NCBI GenBank assembly: GCA_903632075.3
Contig: CAHIKZ030005499.1
Span: forward strand, 3,143,501 to 3,207,500
Direction of reading: 5' to 3'
Length of the DNA: 64,000 nucleotides
Origin: Acanthosepion pharaonis
Lineage: Eukaryota; Mollusca; Cephalopoda; Sepiida; Sepiidae
A program made the translations under genes and the position numbers. Positions 24,995 to 36,870 of the stretch are shown in pieces (within the stretch, counting starts at the first letter, position 1; each line of letters starts with the position of its first letter). The notes below the pieces were generated by a model. The model made no database searches, was not told the DNA's origin, and saw nothing but the letters and a program-made list of their open reading frames with translations.

Positions 24995-26945
24995 TAGGTA
25001 CCTCCACGAGATTGCTAAAAAAAGAGTATAGCATGATGAAAAAGACGCCAAACTTGACGCAAACAAAATTTTATCGTCTAAATGTTTGTTATTATTAAGA
25101 GGAAAGGTCAAAGTATTTTTGGGGTATTTTTTTCCATTTTTAATCGTTCCTAGCACGTCCGAAATTTTTTTAAAAATCTAGTTTTTTTTGAGTCAGCAAA
25201 ATTGACCATTTTTTCCATTTAAAAAAAAAACTGGAAATCTGACTTTGAAATTTTTTAAATATCAATTATCATTTTCTCAAAACTTATTTTAAGAAAATCA
25301 GAAATTATAATGTTTATTTAAAATATTTTTGAACCAAACTTAACTTAGCTTTTGTGCCAAAAAGATGTAATTTGAAAATAAAACAAAGCAGGTCATAAAC
25401 TTTTTTGCGTCTCTTGACATGTGATGAATGATATATTTACGAATTCCATGAGGCTAATTTGTTCTACGGAAGGAGAAAAGTGAAATAATTTACATTTTGC
25501 GTGAACAAATTATTTACCCGTTTTTTTTAACGAACACTTTCAGCGGTCTAATTTTTTTTTTTTTTTTTTTTTTAGCTTTCACCTTTACGTTTATGATGCT
25601 TTATGGGAAATATATTGTAAAGAAATTAAAATAAAACTATTAAGAGTGACATTAAATTTCATATTTCTTAAGAAAGGTATCTAATTAATTTATAGGTACC
25701 TTTCTTATGAAATTTTATCAGAATTGTACATAAAATACTATAATTTTATGTACATTTATTACATTCTACTGTTATTTGTATTCATTTTATTATTAATTTT
25801 GATATTTCATTTATGGAAAAATGTTGTAACTGAGATTAATATAAAAATAAGATCATATAAATTTCATAAGATGATACCGATACTTGTAGGTACCCTTCTC
25901 AGTTGAAATTGAAAAATCAAATTAACTTCTCCACACGTGTTGTAAAAAAGTAAAGGCCTTAACAGCGGAGAACAATGCTTAACTCAAATAACGCAACTTA
26001 ATTATATTCTGGTTGGTCTTCCGTATTTTATAATTACAGCTCGATTATAAGCACAAAATTACATTTCTTAATTACTGGGGATCTTCTGATCCGTCAAAAT
26101 GATACAATTTACAACGCGCTAAAAAAGATCTATCTCATAAGGACACTTATGAAAGCCGATATGACTTTTAACTAATTTTATAATATTTTAACAACTTAAA
26201 TGTAAAATCTATTATAATTAATGAAATAACAAATAATTGTATTAAAAATTCATTTTCATCGAAAAAAATTTTTTTGCTTTCAGAAAATATTGTCCATATT
26301 CATAAAAACAACTAAAAGCAAATAAAAGCATTTGAAATTAAATAATATCTTTGTTTTATTGAGTTTTGTATGTTACAATTCAGAGCTGATTTTCAGGTAC
26401 TGCGTATCCAATAAAAAAAAAAAAAACATGATTTGCATTCCTCAAAGCCCTGTGCTTTTAATTATTGTAATCACTAAAACCGATGCGATCGAATTTCTAG
26501 CGTTTTCATAAAATTAGTATTGGGGGGGAATAAATATTTAAAAAAAATATTTCTACCATGACTTTCATAAAAAAACATATTTATAATAATTTCGATCATC
26601 TGTGAATAGTTCCTGAAAGTTTCATTAACATCCGATAATTATTTCTATTTTTGCACGATTTTTCAAATTAATGTGTGTCATACCAAAAAAACGTGCTAAA
26701 AATTGTCTATGTTATTTACTAGTTCCGCTGATACAAATAGAAAAAAGGTTTTTTTTTTTTTAAAATCAAAATTTAGAATGTTCTAAAGAGAAGGAAAATT
26801 TTTTAAAAATAATTAAAAAAAAACTTTGGTCTTTCCTCTTAATAATAACATAAGCATTTAGACAATAAAATTTAGTTTTCGGCAAGGTTGGCGTCTTTTT
26901 CATCAAGCTATGCTCTTTTTTTTAGCGATTTCGTGGAGGTACCTA
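24995..26945. mobile_element. Foldback element, copy 2 (1.95 kb), 8-bp TSD, hAT-like
   Basis: Starts TAGGTACCTCCACGAGATTGCT and ends with the inverted counterpart AGCGATTTCGTGGAGGTACCTA. It shares with copy 1 the terminal arms (AGTATAGCATGATGAAAAAG, CCAAACTTGACG), the central GATACTTGTAGGTACCCTT block (25878) and the right arm up to the end. The left arm interior (25110-25680) and 25935-26135 differ from copy 1 and do not pair. An exact 8-bp duplication AATAAAGA flanks it, the length typical of hAT transposition. No transposase is encoded. Confidence 0.9.
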
Positions 26946-26953
26946 AATAAAGA
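26946..26953. repeat. Right 8-bp target-site duplication of foldback copy 2
   Basis: AATAAAGA, exact copy of 24987-24994. Confidence 0.85.
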
Positions 26954-27789
26954 GGTTTCAAATGATATGCATATCACTGAAATACAGAGATAAAGAAAAA
27001 CAAAGAGATACTTTTAATTCAAAAGTTTTCTTGCATTGTTTGTAAGAAAAAATAAATAAAAATAAAGGAGTTTAAATACACACTTAAGAAAATTCTTTAT
27101 GCTTTTCAACTCAAAGTAAATCATGGAGTAATAGTAAAAATTGCGCTATTCAATTAGCAGTTTCCTCTGATCCCATCCTCCACCATTATTAAAGTGGGGA
27201 TTTTCTGCTTGGAAGGGGCTCTTCTGGGATCAGGTAGTTTTATGTCATCGCACCCAAAGACAAGACAAAATAATATAAAGTAAAAATATGTTTCCATTAT
27301 TAATGAGAGAGACAAAAACATTTTTTTGTGAAAACATTTGCCAATGTAAATTATTAAAAGACATGTACTTTATAATTCTTACTATTATTCAAAGTGAATT
27401 TAAGTTTGAAATTTTAACTTTTTGACAAAAAAGGGAGGAAACCTTAATATCCATTTAAATCTGCAGTTTGATGAAGATTAAATTATAGAAAATAAAATTT
27501 CCATTCATCTAACCAAAGATTTTGATAGAGTTCACAAAAAGTGAAATCTTTTATAAACACACAAAAGGAAAAAGCAGCATAAACAAAAAAAAAAAAATAG
27601 GTAAACAAATTGTAAATATTTCCTTGTCTACAATTGAATATCCATTTTCTTTTTCCATACTCTTGGTCAATAACATTTCAATAGATGTACACATGAAAAA
27701 CATTATCATGAAAAACCAATATTTTAAAAACACATACAAAGTAGTTATTTAAAAGTGACTATAGTAAAGGCAATGCAAAATCTTATGTC

Positions 27790-28265
27790 AATCGATAGCT
27801 ATTCAAGACAATTTTTAATTTTAATTTTTAAAAAAAAGACAAATGAAATCTTGTACGTCATCTTGTGTGCTGTGTACATGTTCCGTCCATGGTATTGTCA
27901 GCATCCTTCAATAGAACCACTCCTTTTGCCGTCTTAAGTCTTCTCTTCATTTGTCAAGAAATTGTCCAGCATTCATTGTCATATAGAAGGATTGATATTA
28001 GACAGTTCAGTACTCTTTGTTTCTAACAAAATGTTCCTATTTCTTAACACTTTGTTTAGCCTTTGGAAGGCAACTTTGGCTTTTACAATGCACCCTTGGA
28101 TTTCTGTCACACATTTTTTGTCATCAGTTATAAAACTTCCTAGATAGCAATATTTATGTACCTGCTCAATTCTAACATTTAATCTTAACAATGATTGGTG
28201 CAAAAACAGTTTGATGAATCTAGAAACTGAACATTTTCTCCAATCAATCCAAAGTTCAGTTGTTT
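27790..28265 (-). pseudogene. RTE-like LINE fragment (reverse transcriptase C-terminal side)
   Basis: The minus strand reads VHKYCYLGSFITDDKKCVTE then IQGCIVKAKVAFQRLNKVLR and NILLETK. This matches the KFCYLGS.IT.DGKC.TEI..R...AK.AFQKL segment of RTE-type LINEs, also present here at about 59560-59750. Later pieces (WMLDNFL) are in other frames. It is 5' and 3' truncated and inactive. Confidence 0.8.
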
Positions 28266-29147
28266 GTCATCTCCTCAATATTTATGAATCACAAATCTGA
28301 GCCATGGGCTCTGTATGAAACACACACACATTTGCATTTAGAAGAATTGAGAGAATCAGTATGGTGAGATTATACAAAGACTGTCCGAGAAGTAAACCAA
28401 AATTATAACAGGTATAACCAAAATTTTGCCACTGAGCATTTTTCAAGAGCTGTAATAGAAAAGCAATTGCAAATCTATAATCACATATGACTAGAACAAC
28501 CAAGAACATTTTTTCAATTCTTGAAAATGCCCTAAAGAAAACTGTCATTTCAAATAAAATGTCTCCAGAAACCTATATCTACATATAAATGTTGTTTTAA
28601 TTCACCTGTCTAAGAATGAGTGAAATGTGTAAGAAGAGCAGCTTTCTTTAGATTTGTGCTTCATGTGATTTTTCTCTTTTAAAGTAAATGTACTCTATCA
28701 ACTTTGCTACTCTCATGGGATTAAAGAAGCATTACCAAAGTGTACCAAGAATATTTCAGTTGGATGGGAATGTAGGCACAGTTCCAGGGTGGGAAAAAAA
28801 ATGAGATCATCAAGTTGCATAGAGAATTGAGAAAAATCACTGAAGCATGCAATGGTTGAAAGAGAAAAAAAACTATGGTGAATTATAAGAGATTCTGTCA
28901 CTAGAGATCAACTCTTTATAAGAGAAATACATGCACAGAACCATACATACTGAGTGTGCATCTGGTAGGAACTGATAAAGATATGCCACCAACATAAAAT
29001 CTACACTAACAAGCCAATGTTCATATTTTACATGTTTGGTTTTTTGGTGTAAGAAGACAAATTTCATTTTAAGGATTCAAGTTTCATATACAACATTAAA
29101 TAAAAAGTGGCAGATACAACTATGCACATGTCCCCATATTTATAGCA

Positions 29148-29270
29148 GGGGCATTGCTGAAAAGTTCTCAATTCAACTCACTCCCGCAAATCTGAACAAA
29201 CATCAGATTTAATTTATTTTTAATTTGAATCTTCTTGGTCGGGTTAAGAACTTTATACTACCCACTCCTA
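29148..29270. repeat. Short foldback MITE-like repeat, copy 2
   Basis: GGGGCATTGCTGAAAAGTTCTCAATTCAAC on the left and GGTCGGGTTAAGAACTTTAT on the right are inverted relatives. The centre is AT-rich with CAAACATCAGATTT. Same family as 15683, 33294 and 55234. Confidence 0.6.
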
Positions 29271-30239
29271 TTTCTCTTACACAAAGTTGATGGCTAGTGA
29301 CAACTTGCAATTTAATTATTTCCTTTGAAATTTTATATTACCTTTTGACTTTTCTCAAATCTTCTGTTTAACATGCAAGAACCATGAATCTAATAAATAC
29401 AGCTTATAGCAAGTTACATAAAAAAAAATGTACAGTAGATGGGAATGGAAAAACTGATTCCAATTTCAGAAATTAAGGTAAGGCAAAAAGAACAAAGTCC
29501 CACAATCACTGGAATAAATTTAAAATCACATTGTTTTTTGAATGGTCAATTGTAGGCTTCTTTTTAGCTCCCATATTAACTTAATGTTTAAGATTTTTAT
29601 AAAAAGTCAAATAGAATTATTTTCAGAAAGATTTTTACGTGACAATTCAGTGCTATATGGAAATCATTAGCAACTTTTCATAGTAATAATGATGATAATA
29701 ATACAATGAGCAAATATGTGAAAATTTTACGTTTTTTTTTTTTAAGCTAGCAGAACTCCTACCAAAAAGCACTCAATACATAACTACAGCTATATTATTC
29801 AATAAATTAAGTAAAGAAAATCTTAATTTTATAATTGAATAGTAACCGATATAAAATAAAGTGAATTTATTGTAATTATTTTAGGTATGTATAAACTAGA
29901 AAAAGGCCAGGTATTCTGAGAGAGAGAGAGAGAGAGTGTGTATAGACACATATTTACTTAAATTGTGAATATTCATTTGCTTAATTTCAACTTGACAAGA
30001 AGCTTTATTAAATTAGCTTTGTCTTTTGCTAATATAAATTTCAGTTAGCATATATAAAATGATATCTTTACTTATTCTATTAGATTCTTATAACAATGCC
30101 AAAGAAACTAGGTATGAATGAATGCAAATTCCATGGAACAGTCAGTTTCATGAGCCACCTAAGTAAACTAATAATTATGATTCTAATGAATTGAAATTGA
30201 AAAATATGGCTTTGTTCAAGAAATTAGAACAAAAATTAC

Positions 30240-31130
30240 AATTTTCATGATCAGAAGGCTATCAAGACAAGCAATAGAAGTTCAGAAAGATCTATACCTA
30301 TGTTTTATAGATTATGAAAGAGCATTCAATAAAGTACAACTTGAACTACTTGAAATATTAGGAAAGTTTCATCTACAGATATTCAAATAATTCATAACAT
30401 GTAATGGGGACAAACAGCTTGCATGCAAATAAAGAACAAATGAACAACACAAAATTAGAAAGAGGAGTATGAGAAGGATATGTTTTATCACAAGATTTAT
30501 TTAACTTGTACAGCAAGATGATTCTAAGAGGGGTAGAAGGCCTACCAGGATTTATTTTCAGTGTACATAATCTTAACATGCAGATGACACTTTGTTAATT
30601 GCAGATTTAAGAAAAATTAAAGAATTAAAACAAAAAATAATTAACTATAGACAGAATGCATGGTTGTTAGCAAAAAGGACAACTAAAATTATACTTTTTG
30701 AGTTGCAAAGGATCAGGAAAATAAAAATCAAGGTGCATAAATTTGAATATATAAGTAGTATAGTAACACAAGGTGGAAAGCACGAAGTAAAAATCCAAAG
30801 GCACATCAGAATAACAAAATATGCTTTTCAGAAACTAATAAAAGGTATTTAAGGAATCAGAAAATATTCTTAGAAACAACGTGTGGAATTGCTATGTAAT
30901 ATGTTATTGCCAATATGATAATAAATGCCAGACAATTTCCATACAGATGTAGTAAAAACTAAGTGACAGATGTGATTCTAACATGGAGAGAATATGCAAA
31001 AATTTAAATTTTAAGGAAAATAGAAACTATAAAGAATTTGCTGCAAGAAATCAGAAGGAAAAATTTGCTGAAAATTTGGTAACAAATAATGAAGAAAAAA
31101 GTCTTGGAAAATTTGATAATTACAGCAATT
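30240..31130 (+). pseudogene. RTE-like LINE reverse transcriptase fragment
   Basis: The plus strand carries, across broken frames, AIEVQKDLYLCFIDYERAFN (RT motif A region; the catalytic Asp is in IDYE), later HADDTLLIAD at about 30580 (the YADD box with Tyr replaced by His), then NAWLLAKRTTKIILF, KVHKFEYISSIVTQGGKHEV and KIQRHIRITKYAFQKL. The order is that of the RTE pol. It ends at the poly-A/T region next to an oppositely oriented jockey-like LINE end. Confidence 0.82.
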
Positions 31131-31147
31131 TCATATATATCTTATAT

Positions 31148-31194
31148 TAATCATTTCATCCCAAGCATGTTAGTAAATGACATTTAAAAGACTG

Positions 31195-31225
<31 letters not shown>

Positions 31226-31560
31226 GAAAATGTTAGTGATGAGAGAAAAAACAAGAGAACAGGATTCAGAAAGACAAAAGATGGCAATTGTTGCATTTAA
31301 ATTTTTGAAGATTATAGTTGACAGAAAAACAAGAAGCTGGTGAGAAGTCAAAGAGAAGAAACTATTAGAATAGAACTTATAGTTACATCTTTTGCTATTT
31401 CAACACTAAAATGGTGAGACCTAATTGCCAATCTGGTACTACTCATTCATGAGGTAACAAAGTTTATCTATGCATGTTAATCAAGAAATTAAAAAGAAAA
31501 TAGGTAAGAAGTTAAAATCATCAAAGTCCAATCCAATAATTGATTTATGATTATTGTTTC
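31148..31560 (-). pseudogene. Jockey-like LINE 3' end
   Basis: On the minus strand the block at 31250-31450 matches, in sequence and order, the 3' end of the LINE at 12715-13020: ATTGCATTTAAATTT then TTGAAGATTATAGTT, GAAGAAACTATTAGAATAG and GCTATTTCAACACTAAA. It ends with GCTTGGGATGAAATGATTA. An internal poly-A of about 30 nt lies at 31195-31223. Confidence 0.7.
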
Positions 31561-31584
31561 TGGGTTTATGATTCAAATATGGAT

Positions 31585-31855
31585 ATGCAAGTGGTGTAAT
31601 GAATAGCAGCTTGGGATGAAAAATTGGAGTGCAGAGTTCAAATTCTTGTTAAGTTCATTACATTCACTCATGCACAAATACTATTGGGGGAAAAGATGAA
31701 TCCATTTCCACTATTCAGCTATGGGTTAAATAGTAGAACTTATCTGGAAAAATCTTGCAATACAAAATATGTTTCAGCTTTAAACAACCCAAAAATGGTT
31801 GATAAGTCATAAAAAAGCAAATCGATCAAAAACTATGGGTCAAATGTCTCTGTTA
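31585..31855 (+). repeat. tRNA-derived SINE
   Basis: Starts GGATATGCAAGTGGTGTAATG and continues with GAGTTCAAATTCTTG (B-box region), ATTACATTCACTCATG, AGCTATGGGTTAAATAG and TTTCAGCTTTAAACAACCC. The tail corresponds to that of the composite SINE at 3681. Confidence 0.85.
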
Positions 31856-32492
31856 CTGGTATCATATTTTACCATTTTTTACAAAATGGTGAAAGAAATT
31901 CTTGTTCAGTCTCCAGGAAAAGTCTTTTAAAAATGATAATTTTACATTTCATTAACATATCAAATACATTTTTTTTAAATTCAAATAAATCATTACTTGA
32001 GCAACAATTTGAATATTTACTTTCTATCCAAATGCTTCAGATAACACAAGTTGTCTAAATCACTTTTTAATAGTCATATTTTGTCACATCAAGAAAAAAA
32101 TTCACTTCTCTAAGAGCTGTCATAGGCAAATTGGTGCAACTTGCCCAAATATATTCAAATGTTTTGCATTAAATCCCTTGACAAGCAGATACCATTTTGT
32201 TAAAGGAAGGGAAAGTTAAGGCATTATGTCGTCTTTCTATCCCATTTAGAATCAAAATGAGAACTTGTAGAAGGGGAAAATGCAAGTTATTCAACCTGAT
32301 TTGTTCAGAATCCTGACCTTTACAAAAACTAACATACTTGGTTGTGTATTAAGACAACTCAAAAGTAGTCTGAGGGATTTGGGTAGAATTTAGAGGATTA
32401 TTGCTAGATGGGGTGGGAGAAGCAGTCACTAATTTTTTTTCAAAAACTTTATGGTTGTTACTAGCATTTAACTGTAAAGAATGGCATTTTTT

Positions 32493-32495
<3 letters not shown>

Positions 32496-32531
<36 letters not shown>
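32496..32531. repeat. (TA)n microsatellite
   Basis: TA run followed by a short GA run at 32532-32540. Confidence 0.95.
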
Positions 32532-32541
<10 letters not shown>

Positions 32542-32659
32542 TGAGAGTTAACCTATAGAAAAAGACTATTTATAAATGTAAACGACAATAGGAAAACTAT
32601 AATATTAGCCTTGAAAAAGTCCACATTGGATGAAACATGTCAGCCAATATTACAATTTT

Positions 32660-32661
<2 letters not shown>

Positions 32662-32715
<54 letters not shown>
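32662..32715. repeat. (TA)n microsatellite beside a Penelope-end-like sequence
   Basis: Long TA run preceded at 32611-32641 by CTTGAAAAAGTCCACATTGG then ATGAAACATGTCAG, a stem-plus-GAAAC block similar to sequences near the Penelope-like remains at 37520 and 45145. Confidence 0.85.
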
Positions 32716-32720
<5 letters not shown>

Positions 32721-33293
32721 AATAATCAAATAGTAGTAACATTACTTTTGGAAGATTATTTTATTTTTCTATCAAGAAAATTCAGCTTAATAAATAAAAG
32801 GAGAAAGGGAAATGGAGTCTGAGTAATTCCCACCCTGCAAAAAAATTGACATGGTCTTTTTTAGTATGTTATGATACTACTCAATGTATCCGTTTTGATA
32901 AATCTTGATATTTCTTTGACAATTTGAATGGCAGAAAGACTGCAACAAGAAAGAAATCTTGAGGATTTGGTTATAATAAAAGATTTTAAAGAATTTCTAT
33001 TCTTAAAAAAAAAAAAAAAAAAAAAAGGAAGACATTAGTTTAGCCTATTTGTGATGCTGTGGTTCATGAAAATCTATTCACTAATCAATGGAAAAGTGGA
33101 TCAAGATAAGTCAAGAATATTAGCAAGCTATAAGCTGTTATACAATATTCTTTGAACCAATTTGTTTGAACTGTCAAGATTAAATCTATTTTTCATAAGC
33201 TTTATAAATGACAAATTATTATTGTTAAGCTGATTAACTGTTTAAAAATATTATTTGACAATAAAAATTTCAATTTAAACATACCTTTAATAT

Positions 33294-33388
33294 AAGGTGT
33301 GTTGAAAAATTCTTAGCCTAACCCACTTCCCAAACTGAATTTCTCTGGAATACCTTCTTGGTCAGGCCGGGAACTTTTAGTGCCTTCA
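33294..33388. repeat. Short foldback MITE-like repeat, copy 3
   Basis: AAGGTGTGTTGAAAAATTCTTAGCC on the left, broken here as AAGGTGTGTTG + AAAAATTC + TTAGCC, pairs with GGCCGGGAACTTTTAGTGCCTT on the right; ACCCACTTCCCAAACTG follows the left arm. This is the clearest member of the four-copy family. Confidence 0.7.
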
Positions 33389-33674
33389 TGTAAAAGTATT
33401 TCTTACCCAATCACAATGTAGAAAATACGGATTTTTTGAGTTTATGGCTGGCTTAATATTGATAAGAAATAAGATCCAAATATAGCTCTAGTGTTTTTGT
33501 TTTTTTTTTTCTTATTCAAGAACTTATTCCTTATTGTTGTTTTAAGTGGTAATTTTTGCAGATTGCAATGCAATAATTCAATAGTTGCATCATCCATTAC
33601 ATGGATCCTTGCACAATTCTTGTTCAACAAGTTGTTTTTGAAACCCAATAGGGATCTTGCTTAAAGTATCTATT

Positions 33675-33900
33675 GCAGTGTTAACCATATACAATTTTGA
33701 ATTCAGAGTTGTCCTTTTCTTAGACAACCAAGGCCAGAGGGCCCAGTTTGCTCTGCTATTTAACCCATAGCTGAGAGAGGAGGGATGTTCATATCTTTCC
33801 CAAGATTATTTGTGCATAAGTGAATGTAACTGTACTGAAATTTAATATTGGCTTTCCAATTTCTCATTCAGAGCCACTATTACACCACCTACACATCCTT
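33675..33900 (-). repeat. tRNA-derived SINE, minus orientation
   Basis: Reverse-complement reading gives GGATGTGTAGGTGGTGTAAT at the head, then TTACATTCACTTATGCACAA, CTTGGGAAAGATATGAAC, AGCTATGGGTTAAATAGC, AGAGCAAACTGGGCCCTCTG and GGACAACTCTGAATTCAAA, which is the SINE body seen at 5090. Confidence 0.85.
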
Positions 33901-34984
33901 TTCTGATTAACTACAATATTTTCATTTGAGCGGGCTGAATTACAAGATTCTTAAAGTATTTATCTTAATTCTTGAAAGACACAGCTCAATCTTTTTTTTT
34001 TTTTTTTTTTTTTTTAACTGTTCATATGGCAACTGCAGTCACTAATTATCTACTTGTAAACTCTACAATAAGGAAAGAATATAAATAGTGTTTTTATAAG
34101 TACCAACATCCATGTATTCTACAAAACATTAAAAACTGTGCTAATGATCGCAAAAGACCTTAAAAGCAAACACTGTTTGATAAACAAAATACTGAAATCC
34201 CACAGTGAAAACAACAGGAATGCTTGAATTCCTTTGAGTGAAAGAAAAGAGTAATGTTTAAGAAGGAGTGTAGGAAGATATCATTATACAGGATATTGTT
34301 CTCCTGCAGGGAAAGGAAGGGGGCACCTGAAAAAACAATTCTTTATTTTTATTATGCTGTGTTTTTCTTGGAGATATTAAGAAATAAAAATTTCCAAAAA
34401 TATGCTCCAATTGCTGAATTCAAAACAGACTTATTGTGATTTAGCACCACATGAAAGCTTTTTGGGGGCTAGAAAATTAGCAACAATATCTTCCAAATCC
34501 AACACTTCCAACTATACTATTAACACATACTCCTAACTATTCATTCATTTACAAATATACAATACTTTTTTTTAGGGGATATCCTGCCATACATATACAC
34601 ACAAAATTATGTTTAAAAGGAATTAAATTCTCTACATATATTAGACCCTCTCTGAAATGTCAAAGAGATTATTAGGTCAATAAATTAACTTTAATTATCA
34701 AACTTAAATTTTAGATCATATTCTAAATACAAAGGATAAGAGATATTAACTAATCCTAGCTTGTTCTAGCTAGACAAGGAGACTGGAAAGATTGTATTGT
34801 GCCACTTACAAGTGGAGATGGCTTGCATGCTTACTTTGAAAAATCAGCATTTGAAACCCCATCTTTTACCTAGGCTTAAATACCAACTGGTGACATCAGT
34901 TAATATAAAAGGCAATAGATTAATACACATGGAATTAAAGAAGATAAAATAATTATTTAAATTATGTACATTGTTGTTCTCATC

Positions 34985-35095
34985 CTTATTGTTATATTCA
35001 CAACATTTTGGCCATTGTAGGCTCCAGCCTCCTTCAGGTGATATTTGCTGGAACAACAGTCCGAATAATGTAAATCTCAGAAATATAGACAGATG
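34985..35095 (-). repeat. Partial copy of the CTGAAG-stem-AAAAT repeat
   Basis: The minus strand reads ACCTGAAGGAGGCTGG, AGCCTACAATGG, CCAAAATGTTGTGAATATAA. On + the trailing part CAGTCCGAATAATGTAAAT and CTCAGAAATATAGACAG is shared with 40500-40555 and 53755-53805. See the matching finding for the ribozyme-like layout. Confidence 0.7.
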
Positions 35096-35374
35096 TTAAA
35101 AAAAAAAAAAAAAAAAAAAAATTATGATACATTTGTTTCTGCCACAATATGATAATTGTACCATTATGAAGGATAAATTTCTGAGTGCATTCAAACACTA
35201 CTAAATATTAACAGATCGAATTGGATACTAATATACAGGGTACAATGGATAAATTGTTGACTAAATTATGCAAAAATGAAAATAACACCGACATCTCATT
35301 TTAACAAATATAAAATTACACAAAATATCTTGAAATAGTAAAAGAGTAAATTCATTCAATATAAATCGCCACTA

Positions 35375-36065
35375 GCTTAAACCATGTCCTCCAGATGACT
35401 TTGGAATCTCAAGCAACTCTTATGGATGGTCTCCCTGTTTAAATTGGCAAATGCTGTCATAAACCTTGCCTTCAGTTCATCTTTGGTGTTACAAGGAGTT
35501 TTGTTGGTTTCTCTCTCAACTACACCCTACACATAATAATGAAGGGGGTTGCTGTCTGGGGAGTTAGGTGTGGTAATGTGGTCGCAGAAATTGTCTGATA
35601 GCCATGACTGGGTTCTCCTGCTTGTGTGGCATGGCACAGAGTCCTGTTGGGTCTTCCAGCAGCCACCCTCTTGACCCAGAGCAGCACTACCCCCTCAAGG
35701 CACAATGTAGGCCTCTGTGTTGAGCCTGAGGCCCTGTGGGAAGATGAATGGAGGCATAACATCGCCATCACTAATTATCAATCCAAACACCTTTGTAGTC
35801 ACCATTAGACTCATCCAACTCTTTCCAAATCCTCTGCACTGTCCTCAGATTGACACCAAAACACTGAAATGTTTGTATTGGGGCTTCTGGCACAAATGCC
35901 AAGCAGTACAGCATACCATTTCAAGATTTCTGGCAGAGTAAATTGCATCATGATGTACTTTTTCTCACAGACAGGGACCAACCGACTCTACTGTGCATGC
36001 ACAAAATTAATATAAGATGGCGACAATTTACCCATCGCACCCTTTCCTTCCTGGCCACCATTAAG
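35375..36065 (-). pseudogene. Mariner transposase relic with internal deletion
   Basis: The minus strand encodes an N-terminal HTH piece (CFGVNLRTVQRIWKELDESN at about 35830-35870). It then jumps to the catalytic-core part: SDGDVMPP at about 35760, VVLLWVKRVAAGRP at about 35650-35690, QDSVPCHTS, RTQSWLSDNFCDH and SPDSNPLHYYV at about 35540-35570, and C-terminal ERETNKTPCNTKDELKARF. These are in order for an octopus-type mariner, but the second HTH and the first catalytic Asp block are missing. Frames change several times. The bounded GC content is clearly higher than the surrounding intron. Confidence 0.85.
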
Positions 36066-36129
36066 CACTCATTATTTCAAGAGTTATCTAGACTAGTATT
36101 CTCAATGTTTCATCTTATTTCTGCCCATG

Positions 36130-36178
36130 AATGTATGTATGTATGCATACATGCATGCATGCATGCATACGTACATAC
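36130..36178. repeat. TGTA/TGCA tetranucleotide tract
   Basis: Short TATG/CATA/TGCA repeats form a near-palindromic tract (TGTATGTATG, CATACATGCATG, CATACGTACATAC). Confidence 0.85.
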
Positions 36179-36399
36179 AGTCTTAATGCCAACCCAATTC
36201 ATCTTTTGAGGGTATGTTCCAAGGATGAAAATGTAACCATTTCAGAGAAAATCCAAGGCTCATTTTGCTTCATTGTGTACAGACTCAAAAAGCTTTACAC
36301 TATGTGAGACTATATTGTCTGTCATGAACAGAAATGTGCAAATGACAATGTGTCTACTAAAAGACCAAGTGATCATGAATTTGAATTTTCATCACTTTC

Positions 36400-36870
36400 T
36401 AAGCACAACTTTTTCTTCTATGCACCGTGTCCCTTCACAATGTTAAGGATCATACCTCTCCATAATTTTCTGTTCTTTGTAGTTCTTAGTAAATTGTCTT
36501 TTTGTAATCTCTTAATTCCTGTTTTGCCATCCAGTTATGCAAGCTCATTAAGTAGGTTATGCACAGTTTTCCTCTTGCCTTGTGTCCTGTAAGTATCATT
36601 TTCCAAGCCCTCTTTTCTCATTATGTACCCCCAAAATTTCAACTCTTTCTGATGTTAAGTATATGTGTCCTTTCTGTTTCCATTTTCTCAAACTTTACAG
36701 TTGCTCACATGTTTAGCCCATGGTATTTCCAGCAACTTATTATTCTTAATCTTCTGTAGAACCACATTTCTGCTGCTTCAAGTCTCAGCTATGAAGAGAT
36801 TGTCCAGCATTCACTGTCGTATAAGAGGACTGATATTATGTATGCAAAAGATGAGATTAGGTTGATTAAT
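36400..36870 (-). pseudogene. RTE-like LINE 3' fragment
   Basis: The plus-strand text parallels that of the RTE copy at 59230-59590: AAGCTCATTAAGTAGG, CCTCTTTTCTCATTATGTACC, AACTCTTTCTGATGTTAAG, CAGTTGCTCACATGTTTAG, CTTCTGTAGAACCACAT, GAGATTGTCCAGCATTCACT. Read on the minus strand this is the C-terminal MWFYRR...LGH.MRKEGLENL region, with many disruptions. Confidence 0.8.

Noticed and set aside
32637..32822. Open frames rich in alternating Tyr-Ile
   Set aside because: They are translations of (TA)n microsatellites, as also at 37105, 44715 and 47721.
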